This document shows, in pieces, positions 1 to 12,003 of a DNA stretch of 64,000 nt. Position 1 is the stretch's first letter; each line of letters starts with the position of its first letter. This DNA comes from Pseudofabraea citricarpa (taxonomy: Eukaryota > Ascomycota > Leotiomycetes > Helotiales > Dermateaceae), in NCBI GenBank assembly GCA_029641185.1, contig JAPWGK010000015.1, positions 310,001 through 374,000 of the forward strand, written 5' to 3'. Under the pieces are notes generated by a model, which made no database searches, was not told the origin of the DNA, and saw nothing but the letters and a program-made list of their open reading frames with translations. A program made the translations under genes and the position numbers.

Positions 1-3000
1 ATCCCATTAACAATGGGTGAGTTGCCAGTTGATTGTGGAGTTAGCTGGCAGGAAACAGGACTTAGAACCCCATGGGGCAATGCAGTCGGCGCCCACGCAA
101 GCTTTGATCACGGGAGGTCGCGCGATGAAGTAATAGCCATGAACTTACCGCCCCTTTTCGCGTTGGTCCTAGAATGGATAGAAGGCGAAGAAGGCCAAGA
201 AGGCGAAGAAGATGAGAAGCAATTGGTATACCAGTCATTGATCGTTGCCTCAGATGGCAGTGGGAACGAGCGGATGAAGAGGCTGGGGGTTGTATGGTTA
301 GAAAGAGAGTCACTTGGAAATCTCAGCGCTGTTCAAGACTCCACCCAATTCGCTGTTGTTACGCTTGTTTGAGAAAGAAATTTCGTTTTGATGTGGTATA
401 CGAATTTAAGAAACCAGTACAATCTCTTTGCGGCAAACTTCCTTATGTTGCTTTTACCCATATTTATTTCATATTCGTTTGAACAACCAAATTCATAAAC
501 GGAAAGAAAAATAAGAGAAGATTTACATAGTGCTTCAATTCAAATATCAAGAGTAATATTTGATTCAGAATCCGCGTTTCAAAAACACGCCGTCTAAGCT
601 ATCAAACTCTAAGTAGATTGAACAGAATTCGTCGGATGGCTACTTGGCAGTTTTATACCGCAAAAGTTATATGACAGATAGATTACGTATCTGCTGCTTG
701 GTATAACCCAAACTTAGTGTCGGCTATGCTGCTCACCATATTGCGGCTTGTTCGGCCGTTTGATGGATATCCAAAATTTTAGGTGGACTTCCTTCCATCT
801 GCTCCCTAAGCCAAATCCAAAATTGGAATATCTCGAAAGAGCCAAAAACATGCGGTTTAATACAAGATCAATAGACAGATCTCCCACGATGCTTATGAAA
901 ATACATGTGCCTTAGTTGATAGAGAATACAGAGACTACCGAGGATTTCAGGATCACTTAGCTCTTCACAGTAAGCAGCGAGTAGAAGATTAATATGTACG
1001 TGGTGGAGCTTGAAGCTATCATAAAAATAGCAAAATTGGCGATAGACTTCCTGACGTAGAATTGGATGGCCCGTGGGGAATTATTGCTAACTCCGATAAT
1101 ATATCTGCGCTTCAGATAATCTCCGATCATAGACTCTAAAGTGGCGAGAGCATGGTCAAATGATCGGCCACGGCTATCGAGATATTCTTTGTAGACGGCA
1201 GATATATTCAGCTTGTCAGGGTCCCAGGCTATGCAGCCTGCAGGAGCTGCCGGTAATAAGACAGCGGAGAGGCTGGCTACCGGGCGTGCGAAATCGGTTG
1301 GTTTGTAAGGACGCCAAGTTTAGGGAAGGTTCGTTCAGGTCGGTTGTGAGAAGGAAGCTCAAATCAGCCTAGCAAGATTCTTCTTTGTGGGGGAGATAGA
1401 CACCGAGAAGCGAGTAAGGAAGTTAGACTCTGCTCTTCCAGGGAAGCATGCCAGGCTCTTGGCTCCTTTACGACAATTTAAGAAGACTAGATACGCAAGT
1501 GTTGGCTTAACTCCGAATTAGACATTCCATTCCAAGCTGCGAGAATTCGTGTTTATTGTCGGACCGGTAGATGGCGGGTAGTACGAGGGAAGGTAAAGAG
1601 GACAAGGGGCAATTTATGCATCATTGCCAACTGTATTAACACCTGCGAGTAAACATAATTAAAGATGGAGGCAGGAGATACAAATATCCATCCCACATGT
1701 TAGGTGAAACTCTCTAGATGACATGTTCAATGCAGACGGGTATCTAGAACGAGAGACACAATCAAAACAATCCATACCATTACGCAAGCTTGACGCTCAG
1801 TTGTAGCTATTATGAAGATTTCAGTATGATTCGGGAGGCCTTGCACTGGGTTATTTAGATAGGCACTCATACATTATTAGTTTACTCAAAAGTTTTATAG
1901 GTAATTGGTAATAGGTACATCACCTGCAAGCAATCTCGGCTACGGTTTTAACGAGCTTCTAGGGAGGGCGTGTCAAGAGGATCAGGTACTTGGCAGAGCT
2001 AATGCATACTGCTGATGGGCAGCGCTAATGCACTCTGCTGACGGCCCGCACCGGGGTCTTCCTACGGTCATGCTTATTTGATACAACGTCAGTCTTCCTC
2101 CATTTAAGATTTCCTGTAACTACTTTAGTACAAGGGTATTGGCCAGTATCTAAACAAATACATGTAAAAGGGTGATATTTAAGATAGGTGATTGGTTGGA
2201 TCACCCTTGAATGCAGGGCTACAATCACCTGACAATTAATATTATTTCCTCCTTGTGCGAGGTTAAGGCATTTATCTCGCATGATGTGACGATAGGCGAG
2301 AAGTTTGTATCAGCCGCCAGTTCTAGAAAGAAGGAAACGCATTAGGTTGTAGCTTAAGCGAGGGTTGACTCTATAACAACGACGCATATACAAACTGATT
2401 CTAAAGATCTTCGCAGATTAGAAATCGACGTAGTACTCAGATCAATATCCATTCGATAGGCATATCATGGCTCACGCGGCCTTACACTCGGCGTGATATC
2501 TAACAGTGCTTGACTATCAGGTATGCCATGACTCGGACCACGTCACCTATTACCGAGAGAATGAGATTCCCTGGCCGTTACCATAAAATAGCCAAGATGT
2601 ACCAACTCTCCGCCAGATCGACATGAACAGTTTCCTGGTTATACGAGGTAGGAGGTACCCGCTCGGGCAAACGAGTCCATCCTAATCGTTAAAATAAGCA
2701 TGCACATCACTTAGGCGCTCCGAGTTGCGAATACCGCTGGTTTATACTATTCCCTCCGTTAATAAAGACGAGAATCGATTGGATTGATTGGCTTTGGGGG
2801 TAAATTGTTAGATGTGCAACATGGGTTCATCCTAGAAGCTCGTTATAAACGGAATTCCTTGGTCTCGGTGCATTCAATTTCTTGTGTAAACTTTATCACA
2901 GTTTCTGCCAGTGCTAGTGACGTCGGCGATGGCAGTGCAAAATTTCGTTACCCACCTCATCGGCTATAAGACCAGCAAGATGCTGCCCAAGTAGCAATCC

Positions 3001-3062
3001 TTTTGTTACCGACATCCACAAGTTACTTTGGTGTTCAGACATAACTCGCAACCAACAACATC
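1..3062. other. Gene-poor region, nothing recognised
   Basis: Only short open frames without recognisable motifs occur on either strand (the longest about 119 codons near the left edge). The sequence is AT-rich and irregular, unlike the coding stretches elsewhere. A short imperfect tandem duplication (two 26-bp copies) lies at 1993-2044. It could hold decayed repeat or gene remnants, but I can support no gene. Confidence 0.5.
1993..2044. repeat. Two tandem 26-bp copies
   Basis: Two adjacent 26-bp units (1993-2018 and 2019-2044) differ at only a few positions; both share the core GCTAATGCA. It is a simple local duplication with no evident function. Confidence 0.6.
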
Positions 3063-4109
3063 ATGAAGATGGGACGTAGCATTGCCGCGCTCGGCATGAT
3101 CACTATTTTAAACATAACATCAGCAATGGCGCAGAATATGTCGTACGGAGCCGACAACTTTTACCGCAATGACAACGTGACGGTTCAACCTATCACCTTC
3201 CAGACTCAATTCCAGACGACTGTCGCCGGCAATATCTTCACCCGAAACGATCTCAATCGCAGTGCCGTTGCGCCGGCCATTGTAGTCGGCCATCCTATGG
3301 GTGCAGTCAAGGAGCAGAGCGCCAACCTCTACGCCACGAAGATGGCCGAGCAGGGCTTCGTGACAGTCTCACTCGACCTCCCGTTTTGGGGCGCCAGCGA
3401 GGGTATGCCGCGCAACGCCGTATCGCCAGACTTCTACGCAGAGGCGTTTAGCGCAGCAGTTGATTATTTGGGAACGCAGGACTTCATCGATCGCGAGCGT
3501 ATTGGTGCCCTTGGCATCTGTGGTAGCGGCTCCTTCGTTATCAGCGCAGCCAAAATCGATTCCCGCGTGAAGGCTATTGCAACCTCGAGCATGTACGACA
3601 TGGGCTCTGTCTTCCGCAACGGGTTGGAGAAATCCCAAAGTGTCGAACAGCGCAAGGAGGTCATTGCGGGTGCTACACAGCAGCGCTGGATCGAGGTAGA
3701 CGGCGGCGAGATTGAGTATATGGGCGGCACCCCGAATGAACTCACAGCGGAGTCAGGTGCAGTCGATCGCGAGTTTTACGACTTCTATCGCACCACTCGT
3801 GGTGAATTCACGCCTGAGAGCACGACGGCAAATCTCACGACGCACCCAACCCTCTCAAGCCACGTGAAGTTCATGAATTTCTACCCGTTCAACGATATCG
3901 AGACGATTTCGCCGCGTCCCATGCTTTTCATCTCGGGTGACCAAGCACACTCGCGCGAGTTTAGCCAAGACGCCTATGAGCGTGCAGCCGAACCAAAAGA
4001 GCTGATTTGGGTGGCTGGCGCCGGTCATGTCGACCTTTACGATCGCGTGGATCTGATCCCTTTCGATAGGCTCACCCAGTTCTTCCAGACGAACCTGGGG
4101 GCAAACTAA
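3063..4109 (+). CDS. Secreted alpha/beta hydrolase, dienelactone-hydrolase/YcjY-like
   Basis: A single-exon 348-aa protein. Residues 1-23 form a signal peptide with a hydrophobic core and an AMA cleavage site before Gln24. The body is an alpha/beta-hydrolase fold: an oxyanion-type HPMG segment near residue 78, an FWGASEG turn, a nucleophile elbow GICGSGS in which the likely nucleophile is Cys as in dienelactone hydrolases, an Asp in the SGDQ strand and a His in AGAGHVD near the C-terminus. The substrate is unknown; the family contains esterases and dienelactone hydrolases. The gene has no introns, its coding sequence is visibly more GC-rich than the roughly 3 kb and 1.5 kb of empty sequence on its two sides, and the protein resembles proteobacterial periplasmic hydrolases. 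Horizontal origin is therefore plausible but not shown. A role with the downstream mycosporine genes is not supported. Confidence 0.82.
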   Translation: MKMGRSIAALGMITILNITSAMAQNMSYGADNFYRNDNVTVQPITFQTQFQTTVAGNIFTRNDLNRSAVAPAIVVGHPMGAVKEQSANLYATKMAEQGFVTVSLDLPFWGASEGMPRNAVSPDFYAEAFSAAVDYLGTQDFIDRERIGALGICGSGSFVISAAKIDSRVKAIATSSMYDMGSVFRNGLEKSQSVEQRKEVIAGATQQRWIEVDGGEIEYMGGTPNELTAESGAVDREFYDFYRTTRGEFTPESTTANLTTHPTLSSHVKFMNFYPFNDIETISPRPMLFISGDQAHSREFSQDAYERAAEPKELIWVAGAGHVDLYDRVDLIPFDRLTQFFQTNLGAN

Positions 4110-5207
4110 GAGGCCGGGAAGCGGGTATCTTTGCTCTCTCGCGAGGGTCAGAGCATATCATACAGGGCTTGTGAGTGTCGCTTTAAAAAGGAAAAGTGAA
4201 CGAATCGGGATACTATCGCTAGGCTTGTGGGTGCAGTGTTCAGCAAGTAGAACGTGTCTTCCAGAGTAGAGGATGGAACTTTGGATTGTCCACTTAGTGT
4301 CAAATAGTATTAGATTTGGTTTCAAAAAATGCTTTTCCTAATGCTCATCGTTATGTTCCTGAGGTCCAAAATTTGAGTGCTGCGGATGGCGGTCGTGGTA
4401 GCTTCTGGTATAGCAATGAGCTGGGAGACTGCAAAAGGGGTAGGGCTTACGGTATGTCCAGTACAACGGCAAGCCCTTGTCACAGGATTCAAATGAAGAT
4501 TTGAAGCTTCGTAGCTTCCGTCAAACGCAGTATCTGCCACACAAATTAATGCTCTGGCGTCGAGTGTACACTAATTAGCCGTATATACCATTCCATTTCC
4601 TGGAGGCTGGTAATATCATCAATATTCTGATTTGTAGAGTCGGAATCTCTCTGAAGGGGAGGGTCGTATTGAACTTCAAGGAGAGAAAATCATGCCCATC
4701 TGCAGCAAACTTTTCCTTCTGCTCTCACGGACTAGATTTGTCTCGTGAGTGAGGCATGTGGTAATGTGGTAAGGCCAGCTAGGTCGTCGTACGGATGCAC
4801 CGGAGCGTTGATTGTTGCTATTACCGTAGCCATGCCTTGCCCTCCAGAAGAATGAAATATAAACGAGGGGTTGGCACAGCAGGAGAGGTCAATGGTCGAG
4901 GCACAGCCTACTTTGTACGGCTCGGGAGGTTGGTGAGAGGAGACGTCGAGGGGCTGCGCTCGCAGAAAAGAGGCGGTGATCGCGCTGGATAATACGATGT
5001 TGGCAATTCCAAGGGAATGACCAGGGCCAAAGAAACTAGAACAAGCCTCTTCGTATTTGGGGATTGGTAGTTCGTGGATGCTTAAACAGGATCAAGCAAC
5101 GCAAACGAAAGAGTGATGTTGAGATCCGTGGATGGCTGCACACGTGACTGTGGTTCGCTCGCCTAATTGTGCAGCTAATCGGCTTAGCGAGCAAGACTGT
5201 CTATGTA
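4110..5207. other. Intergenic, nothing recognised
   Basis: No convincing reading frame, RNA gene or repeat family is visible between the hydrolase stop and the TIR element. Short frames here lack motifs and overlap on both strands. Confidence 0.5.
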
Positions 5208-5366
5208 CGGAAGGGGGTTACAAGAATCAAGGAGCACCCCCATGTAGGCGGTGAATAGGAACCGACCATAGAACAACTGAAGTTTCTACAAACTTCTCCA
5301 CGATTTTCCTTATCAAGTACTGGCAGAAACCGGGGGGTGCTCCTTGATTCTTGCAACCCCCTTCCG
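5208..5366. mobile_element. 159-bp MITE with 34-bp terminal inverted repeats
   Basis: The left end (5208-5241, starting CGGAAGGGGGTT) and right end (5333-5366) are inverted copies of 34 bp with one mismatch. The element is flanked on both sides by the dinucleotide TA (5206-5207 and 5367-5368), as expected of a Tc1/mariner-type target-site duplication. The interior is about 90 bp and non-coding, so it is a non-autonomous element. It sits about 280 bp upstream of the A-T-R reductase start codon. The family is assigned only from the TA flanks. Confidence 0.8.
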
Positions 5367-5648
5367 TACGGTGGTGTCACTTCGAGAACTCATGACGTCT
5401 TGATTTTCGAAGTCAATTATCCACAACGGCAACCATTCCGTTCTAGGATATGCACCAGGAGCAGCATGCATAGCGCATACCTACATTCATAACGACATGT
5501 CAACATTGGCATCTCAAAAGTTGTCAATTTACGAAAATGTATGACACAATGTTTCTAGCCCAGTGATCAGAAACCTTATTTGCGGACAGTTGGTACGGAG
5601 GCACTTCGAATCAAGAATAACCCCTCAACTTTCTGTGGTTCAGCAAAA

Positions 5649-8600
5649 ATGTCGAGTTCTACCAAAGATGCAAAATTTGGGGGTAGAGTACTTCCTGCGG
5701 CTAACTATTTTACCTGCACGTTGGGTGAGGCTGCAATTCTCGACCGAACGAAGCCTCATTCACAGGCTACAATCAATGATTTTCTCGATTATCAAGCAGA
5801 AACAATTCCTCTACTACCAGCTGTGGCATTTCCAATTCCGGGGCTTGATGGCCAGGACTGGACGCATGAGCTTCTCAGTAAGAATTCACGACATGCACCC
5901 ATTGGTAATGTCACAGGATGCAAGCTGACGAAATCTAAGCATTTCGGGATCTCAGAGATAATTCAGCTACTGTAGCGCACAACTTGATCAACTCTTTGCC
6001 TGACCTTCAACACGATGAGAGTAGCAAATCTACATGTGTAGCTTTGATTTGCCCAAGTTCGCTAGAGTTTCTACTTACGTGGCTGGGTTTAATCAGAGCT
6101 GGATTTCAGGTGTTACTTATTTCGTATGTAGCTACCTTGGCATTTTCAAACCTTCTCTGATTTATACAGACCAAAATGTGGCCCAGAAGAGATCACACAG
6201 CTTTGCAGGACTTGCGAAGTGAGTGTGTTGTTCTATGATACCTCGCTTGAAGAGACCATGAAAGTCTTAAAGTCAGACCAATCTTTCAATTATCACATTC
6301 GAGGTATTCCGTGGCAGGAATCAGGCAAGCCATTATCGACTGTTCTTCAATTAACCACAAATTCGAAGATCCACACAAAGGATATACAGCCATCAGATAC
6401 AGCTTATCTTCATCATACATCGGGCACTACTAGCGGCATGCCAAAACCAATTGCTCAATCTCATTTCGCAGCGGTCGGAGCTCTACCAAACTTAGCCGGA
6501 CAAGATTCATCAACGTTTACCACCACACCTCTCTACCATGGAGGCATAGCAGATTGTTTTCGAGCCTGGACGAGCAATGCACTAATCTGGCTATATCCCG
6601 AATCAGAAGTCGCTATTAGCGCGAAAAATATTGTCAAAGTCCTGACTCTCGCCAAGAGCCAGGAGCATAAGCTCCCACGAGTACGATATTTCTCCAGTGT
6701 GCCTTATGTCTTGCAGATTCTTGCCGAGGATGAATTGGGGTTATCTTGGCTCAAAGAAATGGATTTAGTTGGTGTTGGTGGTGCTGCACTACCAAAGAGC
6801 ATAGGAGACTCTCTGGTTGCGGAGGGAGTCAAACTAGTATCACGTTATGGAAGTGCAGAGTGCGGGTTCCTGCTATCATCACACCGGGATTACGAAACTG
6901 ATAAAGATTGGCAATATCTGAGTCCTCCGTCCAAAAGTTTGTATCTCAGTTTCGAGTTGCAGAGTGATGATAGCGGATTGTCAGAATTGGTCGTTTTGCC
7001 TGGATGGCCTCACATGGCCAAGAAGAACCGCAAAGATGGTAGCTGGGCTACTGGTGACCTGTTTGAGCCACATGCTCAAACGAAAGATGCATGGAAGTAT
7101 CATTCAAGAAACGATGGGTTGATTACGCTGGTAACGGGAAAGAAGTTTGATCCTTCTCCTTTCGAGGAAGACATCTGCAGTTCTTCGGCAATTATCAACG
7201 AGGTTCTTGTCTTTGGGAGCGGCAGACAATATCCAGGAGCTTTGATATTTCCGAAGGTTAATCCAGGGCTAGATTCGACCAAAGATATCATCACTGAAAA
7301 AGTTTGGAAAGATATCGAGAGCATCAACCAACAAGCACCAGCACATGCCCGAGTATCAAAAGATATGCTTGTTATTATGGAGCACACACCAAGTGCGCTT
7401 GCGAGGAGCAGTAAAGGTACAGTCCTTCGAAAACAAGCTGAGGAGAAGTATAAAGCTTTCATTGAGGCAGCTTACGAAGAAGATACATCGTCAGAAACAC
7501 TCAGTATTCAAGACTCCGAAGTGTTTTCCTATGTCCAGGAAATCATACAGCGAGCCATCGGGAGTCAGAAAATTCTGAACCCACACGAGGATTTTTTCTA
7601 CCAAGGAATCGACTCGGCAAAGTGTGTTCAGATTCGGGCACAGTTACAAAAGGTACCTACTCATTCAGAATCGTTGGGGAATGAATTGCTAATAAAGGTC
7701 TAGATCGTACCAAAAGCCCAAAAGTTACCTTGGAATGTGGTCTATGATCAGGGAAATGTGCAAAAGTACTTAGAGCTTCCCACTATTTCCCTTCGTTATT
7801 CATCTGCTAAGATTCGTGCTGCAGCCTTTCTGAATTTCTCATCCAGATCAGAAATGGTTCGCTAGAAATTACGACAAAAGACGAGACGCGATTGATGCTT
7901 GATCTCGTAGACAAATACTCCAGATTCGACCATCCTGCAGGTTTTCATACTCAAAACGACCAGACAAATCAGCATGAGAGCAAACATACAGTGGTAAGCC
8001 ATTTCTACAAATTGCCAACCCTTGTAAATGCTGAAAAGCACAGTTACTTACCGGGGCCACCGGCACCCTTGGAGTCAACACCCTTTCCCTTTTGCGAAAT
8101 GATACCTCAGTCGCCAAGATAATCTGTTTGGTTCGGGCGGAGAGTAATGCTGCAGCACATTCTCGTGTCTCTAAAGCTTTGCAACAAGCGAAGAAAGAGG
8201 AGCTCAGCCCAAACGACAAGAAGGTCCTATGTTTAGCGGCCATCATATCTGACTCGAATCTCGGCCTTTCCGAAGCAGAATTCTCCATGGCTAAACAAGA
8301 GAGTACAATTATCATCCATGTAAGCGAACCCCCCGAAGAAAACCGACAATTTGTTAATTTCCCTGAAGACTGCATGGGCTGTAAACTTCAGCCTCCCACT
8401 GCAAAGCTTCGTGCCCGATCATATCAGCGGTCTTCACAACCTCTTAAGCATTACCAGCAGTCAAGAAACCCCAGCAAGGTTTATCTTCTGTTCGTCGACC
8501 GCCAGTGTTCTCGGCCCCGGTCACGACCAAAACATCCGCGAGCAGATATCTGAAAACCCGAATGATTCGGACACGCTTGGGTACTCGAGGAGTAAATGGG

Positions 8601-9256
8601 TAGCTGAAGCGATTTGCGCTCGTGCTTCTCAACTGGGAGCAAGAGTGTCCGTTCTGAGAATCGGCCAGCTCACAGGCGATACGCTCACCGGGGTGTGGAA
8701 TATGAAAGAGGCGTGGCCGCTTATGCTCAGTACCTCTGTACCGGGTGTCCTGAATTGCCTGCCAGCTTTGAGAGAGAGGATTGCTTGGCTTCCTGTTGAT
8801 ATTGCTGCTCATGCTGTGATTCAAATCGCGCTTTCGAATTCTGTCCAGAGACAGACAGAATGCTCGGTATTTCATGTCGCAAGTACCGATCGGTCTATCA
8901 CTTGGATGGACATCCTCTCCTGGGTGCAGAAAACACGCAAGGGCGATGAACAACCTTTGCAGATTGTTTCTCCTTATCTATGGCTTGAGAAATTAGAGGC
9001 TTTGGAAACTGATCATCCTGCGAAGCAGCTTTTGGGGCTATGGAGAAAGGCGTATTCTGATCAAGAAACGGAGAATGAAAATGGCCAAAATACGAAGGAG
9101 ATTCTTGCATCCGGACCGCATTTCATTACTGAGAGGACCAACGAAATTATGGGTGAAAGAGAATGGAGTGCATCTGGGGTAGATGAGCAACTTGTCAGAA
9201 AGATCTGGAATTGGATGGAGGGAGAGATGGGAACGGACAAAGAAGTGAACAAATAG
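5649..9256 (+). CDS. NRPS-like adenylation-thiolation-reductase (A-T-R) carboxylate reductase
   Basis: Seven exons by eye (5649-5877, 5940-6123, 6170-7652, 7704-7765, 7825-7993, 8044-8319, 8369-9256) give 1,096 aa. Adenylation domain about 20-540: HTSGTTSGMPKP near 221 (A3), YGSAECG, WATGDLF, and RSSKGTV with the A10 Lys. The thiolation domain carries GIDS with the phosphopantetheine Ser620. The thioester reductase about 705-1095 has the Rossmann motif TGATGTLG at 712-719 and the catalytic pair Tyr873/Lys877 (YSRSK). There is no condensation domain. Enzymes of this layout activate a free carboxylate as AMP-ester, load it as thioester and release it by NAD(P)H reduction as aldehyde or alcohol. 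It converges on the ATP-grasp gene and stands with the cyclase and O-methyltransferase. I infer that it reduces the amino-acid carboxyl of a mycosporine or its precursor; an aryl acid or other acid is the alternative. The ATG at 5649 is the first that fits the domain start. Confidence 0.9.
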
Positions 9257-9869
9257 TTTCGAAGCGGTTTCTTATACGCCGAAATATATATAATTTGACA
9301 GATCAGATCAGATCAGATCAGATCAGACAATGAAATATTTTCTCCATTCAACTCTCCCTTCAACCAAGAAGTGACAAAGTAGTTTTTTACAAACTCAAAC
9401 ATGTCACTTTGCCAGATCATGTGAGATCACACAAGGAAGTGGTTTTCCCGTTCGCCTCTCCCCCCAGCCAAAAAGTATAAAGCGCAAGCCACTATCTCGT
9501 CATGTTTAGGACAACCAGCAGGCATTCATCGACGGGGGATCGTACATACCACCCGAAGCCACATTAGCAGCATTTTCACCAACTTCTCTTCTGGTCACAA
9601 GCAGCATCGACAGGTCCTGAGGACGTTTTTGCACATCTGATTCTTTGCGTTTGGCATGTTCTAAATCGTTCGGTTGTCATACTCTACACGGTTGTCAGAG
9701 GATCATCCACACGCACACAGTTGTCTTTGGAGGCTATTCTGTTGTCAGAGGCTATTGTGTTGTTACTCGGGTAATGAAAGTCCGGCGATCTGCAAAAAGA
9801 AATCCCGAGGAAAGAAACGCTGTCATTGTACATTGTATTATATACATAGCTAGCTTCTTCGAAACTTAA
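9257..9869. other. Convergent intergenic region with (GATCA)5
   Basis: The 3' ends of the reductase gene and the ATP-grasp gene face each other here. A perfect (GATCA)5 array lies at 9301-9325, close to the reductase stop. No gene is recognised. Confidence 0.7.
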
Positions 9870-11387
9870 TCAACAGCCAAACATCTTGCCTGTGCTCACG
9901 TTGCATCTACTCCACCAGCTGCTCTTCAGGACAGCGACCAGAAACATAGCCGGCCAATACGCGACATATAACCAGAAGGCCGGCCACGGATCCCAGAATT
10001 CAAAAGTGCCATCTTTCCAGTGCAGTAAATGCGTGACAAACTCAGTTGTTTTCTTTTCGAAAGCCTTGAGGGTTATCTCTGCTCTGAGAAGACTGAGTAA
10101 GGGCAAGAAAAGCCTTGTGACAACATCATGACCAACCCAGTAAACACCGCTTTCATTCGTATTGTCGGGCTGTAAGATGATCTCTTTGTCGTTTGAGGGT
10201 TCTGTTGATAGGAGAGAGAGGTAGATCTGCGAGAGTTGGCGGGATTTGGTCGAGAATAATACCACGGCTGTGTGGGCACGAGGATTGCATTCGATCGGGT
10301 AGATGTTCGTTAACAACTCCTCAATTTGATGCTCTTCCTTCACGGCAGACGGAGCATATCCAGAATCAACAATGAAATCCAATGAGAAGTGACCTATGAC
10401 CTGATCATCCATCGACTGGACATAGAGTTCAGTGTAGCGCGCCATAGCTTTCGAGAGAATGCCCTCAGCTGGTAAAGTCTCGTAGTGCATCAGGATATCA
10501 GCTGACGGGCAAGCGACAAACGCCTTGACCTTGCCTTTGAGAACGAGAGCATGTGTGCAATATTCGCGACCATCGACGTACTGCTGCAGAACAAAGGGCC
10601 TCTGAGGCGAGAGGCTGGATTTCTGCAGGTGTATTTGCGTCTGTGGAGAGCTTGCAAGAGGAAGAAGTGTCATATCTGCACGACTTGAATCCTCCATTCC
10701 CACCGGCTTAAGAATAAACCGCTTCTTACTCTTCTCTCTCTCTTCTCCATGTAGGATAGACAAAGCTTCATCCTGCGAGACCACAAGATGCGTCTCAGGG
10801 ACATTCAAGCCCACACATCGCGTGTTCTCAATAAACGTATACTTATCATGCAGAATCTGCGTGAGGTTCTTCGAGAACTGGACCACTTTACAGCTCGTCT
10901 GTTTCTGTACGGCATCTGCGGCAATCCCATCCTCTAGAGCTGTAGCGACTCCCGAGCAGCTGACCCAGAGCTCGATCTTCTCCTTCTTGATAATCTCGAC
11001 CAGCTGGGTGGTATATCGCTTAGAAGCTTCTCCCGAACTCGAGCTGGGCCGTGACAGGCGGTAGAATTTGGCGAGGCTGCGAGAGAACCTCCCACTAACG
11101 GGGATCAAGTAAGGCTCGAAATCGGCCCCGACGACTTGGTTCCCATCGAGGTGAAAAGCGCGTGCGAGGAACAGCCCTTTGGACATTCCTACGCCGGTCA
11201 CAAGAACGCGTGCACATGACTTTGGCGGTTGGGGTTTCTTGATAGCTGGCGAAGAAGTGAGGATGGAGAATGCATGGCTAGAGATAGCGATTACCGCACA
11301 GAGAGGAGCGAAGAGAATCGATAGGAACACCAGAGCTAGATTTTGCGCGACGTGTAGATATGTAGGTGAGGTGCTGCTGAGCGGCAT
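9870..11387 (-). CDS. ATP-grasp ligase, MysC-like (mycosporine synthase)
   Basis: A single-exon 505-aa protein starting at an ATG on the minus strand. An N-terminal hydrophobic segment (about 17-38) precedes a Rossmann-like pre-ATP-grasp domain (VLVTGVGMSKG near 61-71). ATP-grasp features follow: Lys227 in FILKPVG for ATP binding, the peptide-grip loop QQYVDGREY at 268-276, and the metal-binding Glu366/Asn368 in YPIECNPR. The C-terminus is again hydrophobic and tryptophan-rich (464-490), suggesting membrane association. In cyanobacterial mycosporine clusters the ATP-grasp enzyme MysC phosphorylates 4-deoxygadusol and joins it to an amino acid through an imine/enamine. The neighbouring cyclase and O-methyltransferase support that role. 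Which amino acid is used cannot be read. Confidence 0.86.
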   Translation of the reverse strand: MPLSSTSPTYLHVAQNLALVFLSILFAPLCAVIAISSHAFSILTSSPAIKKPQPPKSCARVLVTGVGMSKGLFLARAFHLDGNQVVGADFEPYLIPVSGRFSRSLAKFYRLSRPSSSSGEASKRYTTQLVEIIKKEKIELWVSCSGVATALEDGIAADAVQKQTSCKVVQFSKNLTQILHDKYTFIENTRCVGLNVPETHLVVSQDEALSILHGEEREKSKKRFILKPVGMEDSSRADMTLLPLASSPQTQIHLQKSSLSPQRPFVLQQYVDGREYCTHALVLKGKVKAFVACPSADILMHYETLPAEGILSKAMARYTELYVQSMDDQVIGHFSLDFIVDSGYAPSAVKEEHQIEELLTNIYPIECNPRAHTAVVLFSTKSRQLSQIYLSLLSTEPSNDKEIILQPDNTNESGVYWVGHDVVTRLFLPLLSLLRAEITLKAFEKKTTEFVTHLLHWKDGTFEFWDPWPAFWLYVAYWPAMFLVAVLKSSWWSRCNVSTGKMFGC

Positions 11388-12003
11388 CGTGACTGCTTGG
11401 AGACGAAAGTGAAATTCCTCTCGACGTCGGAAAGGAAAAGCAGGCCACGCAAGAAGAGGAAATGTATGATTCGGGTCTAGTCGTCATCCGAGCCTTTCTT
11501 TCAAAAGTAGCATGTTCTTAAGTTTTTGCTTACTCCCAAACATGTCTAGACTGGCAAGTGGGCTGGCATACATGCAACGACGTCATCACTTTGTTGACTC
11601 GCAGGTCTTGCATTTCCGGAGCTAATGTATGGCAGCAGAATTGTCTTGCACCTAGTAACCAAAAATCAAACGATTTTCTGCACCCATTCTGATATATGAT
11701 ATTTATTTCAAGGTGGGGGAACTAGAACAAGTCTAGACTATTCGTGAAGTGGGCATGGAAGTTTGCCATGGTGTCACAATAACTGGGAAAACAAACACAC
11801 AGGTTTGACACTTATCCGTCCAAGAGAATTTATGATCTAAATAACTATAGCGATTCGCGAATTAAATCTTTAGATTCCATCAATGGCAAGAACCAACTCA
11901 TTGGCTCTTATCCTCGCCAAGACATCGTGTCACCTCAACGCCATCCTATCAAAACATCAGCAAGGAGATGCGAGAAAACAAAGAATTTTTAGGATGAATT
12001 AAT
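11388..12003. other. Intergenic, upstream of the ATP-grasp gene
   Basis: This holds the promoter side of the ATP-grasp gene and the 3' side of the O-methyltransferase gene. I see no gene and no repeat worth naming. Confidence 0.6.

Noticed and set aside
13..372. 119-codon frame at the left edge (and an antisense frame at 62-313)
   Set aside because: No recognisable motif; Glu-rich run comes from a GAAGAAGGC-type repeat; both strands are open, and no splice partner was found.
9301..9325. (GATCA)5 as a light-response element cluster
   Set aside because: GATC cores are suggestive, but the array is a perfect pentanucleotide microsatellite and lies in a convergent 3' region, not in a promoter.
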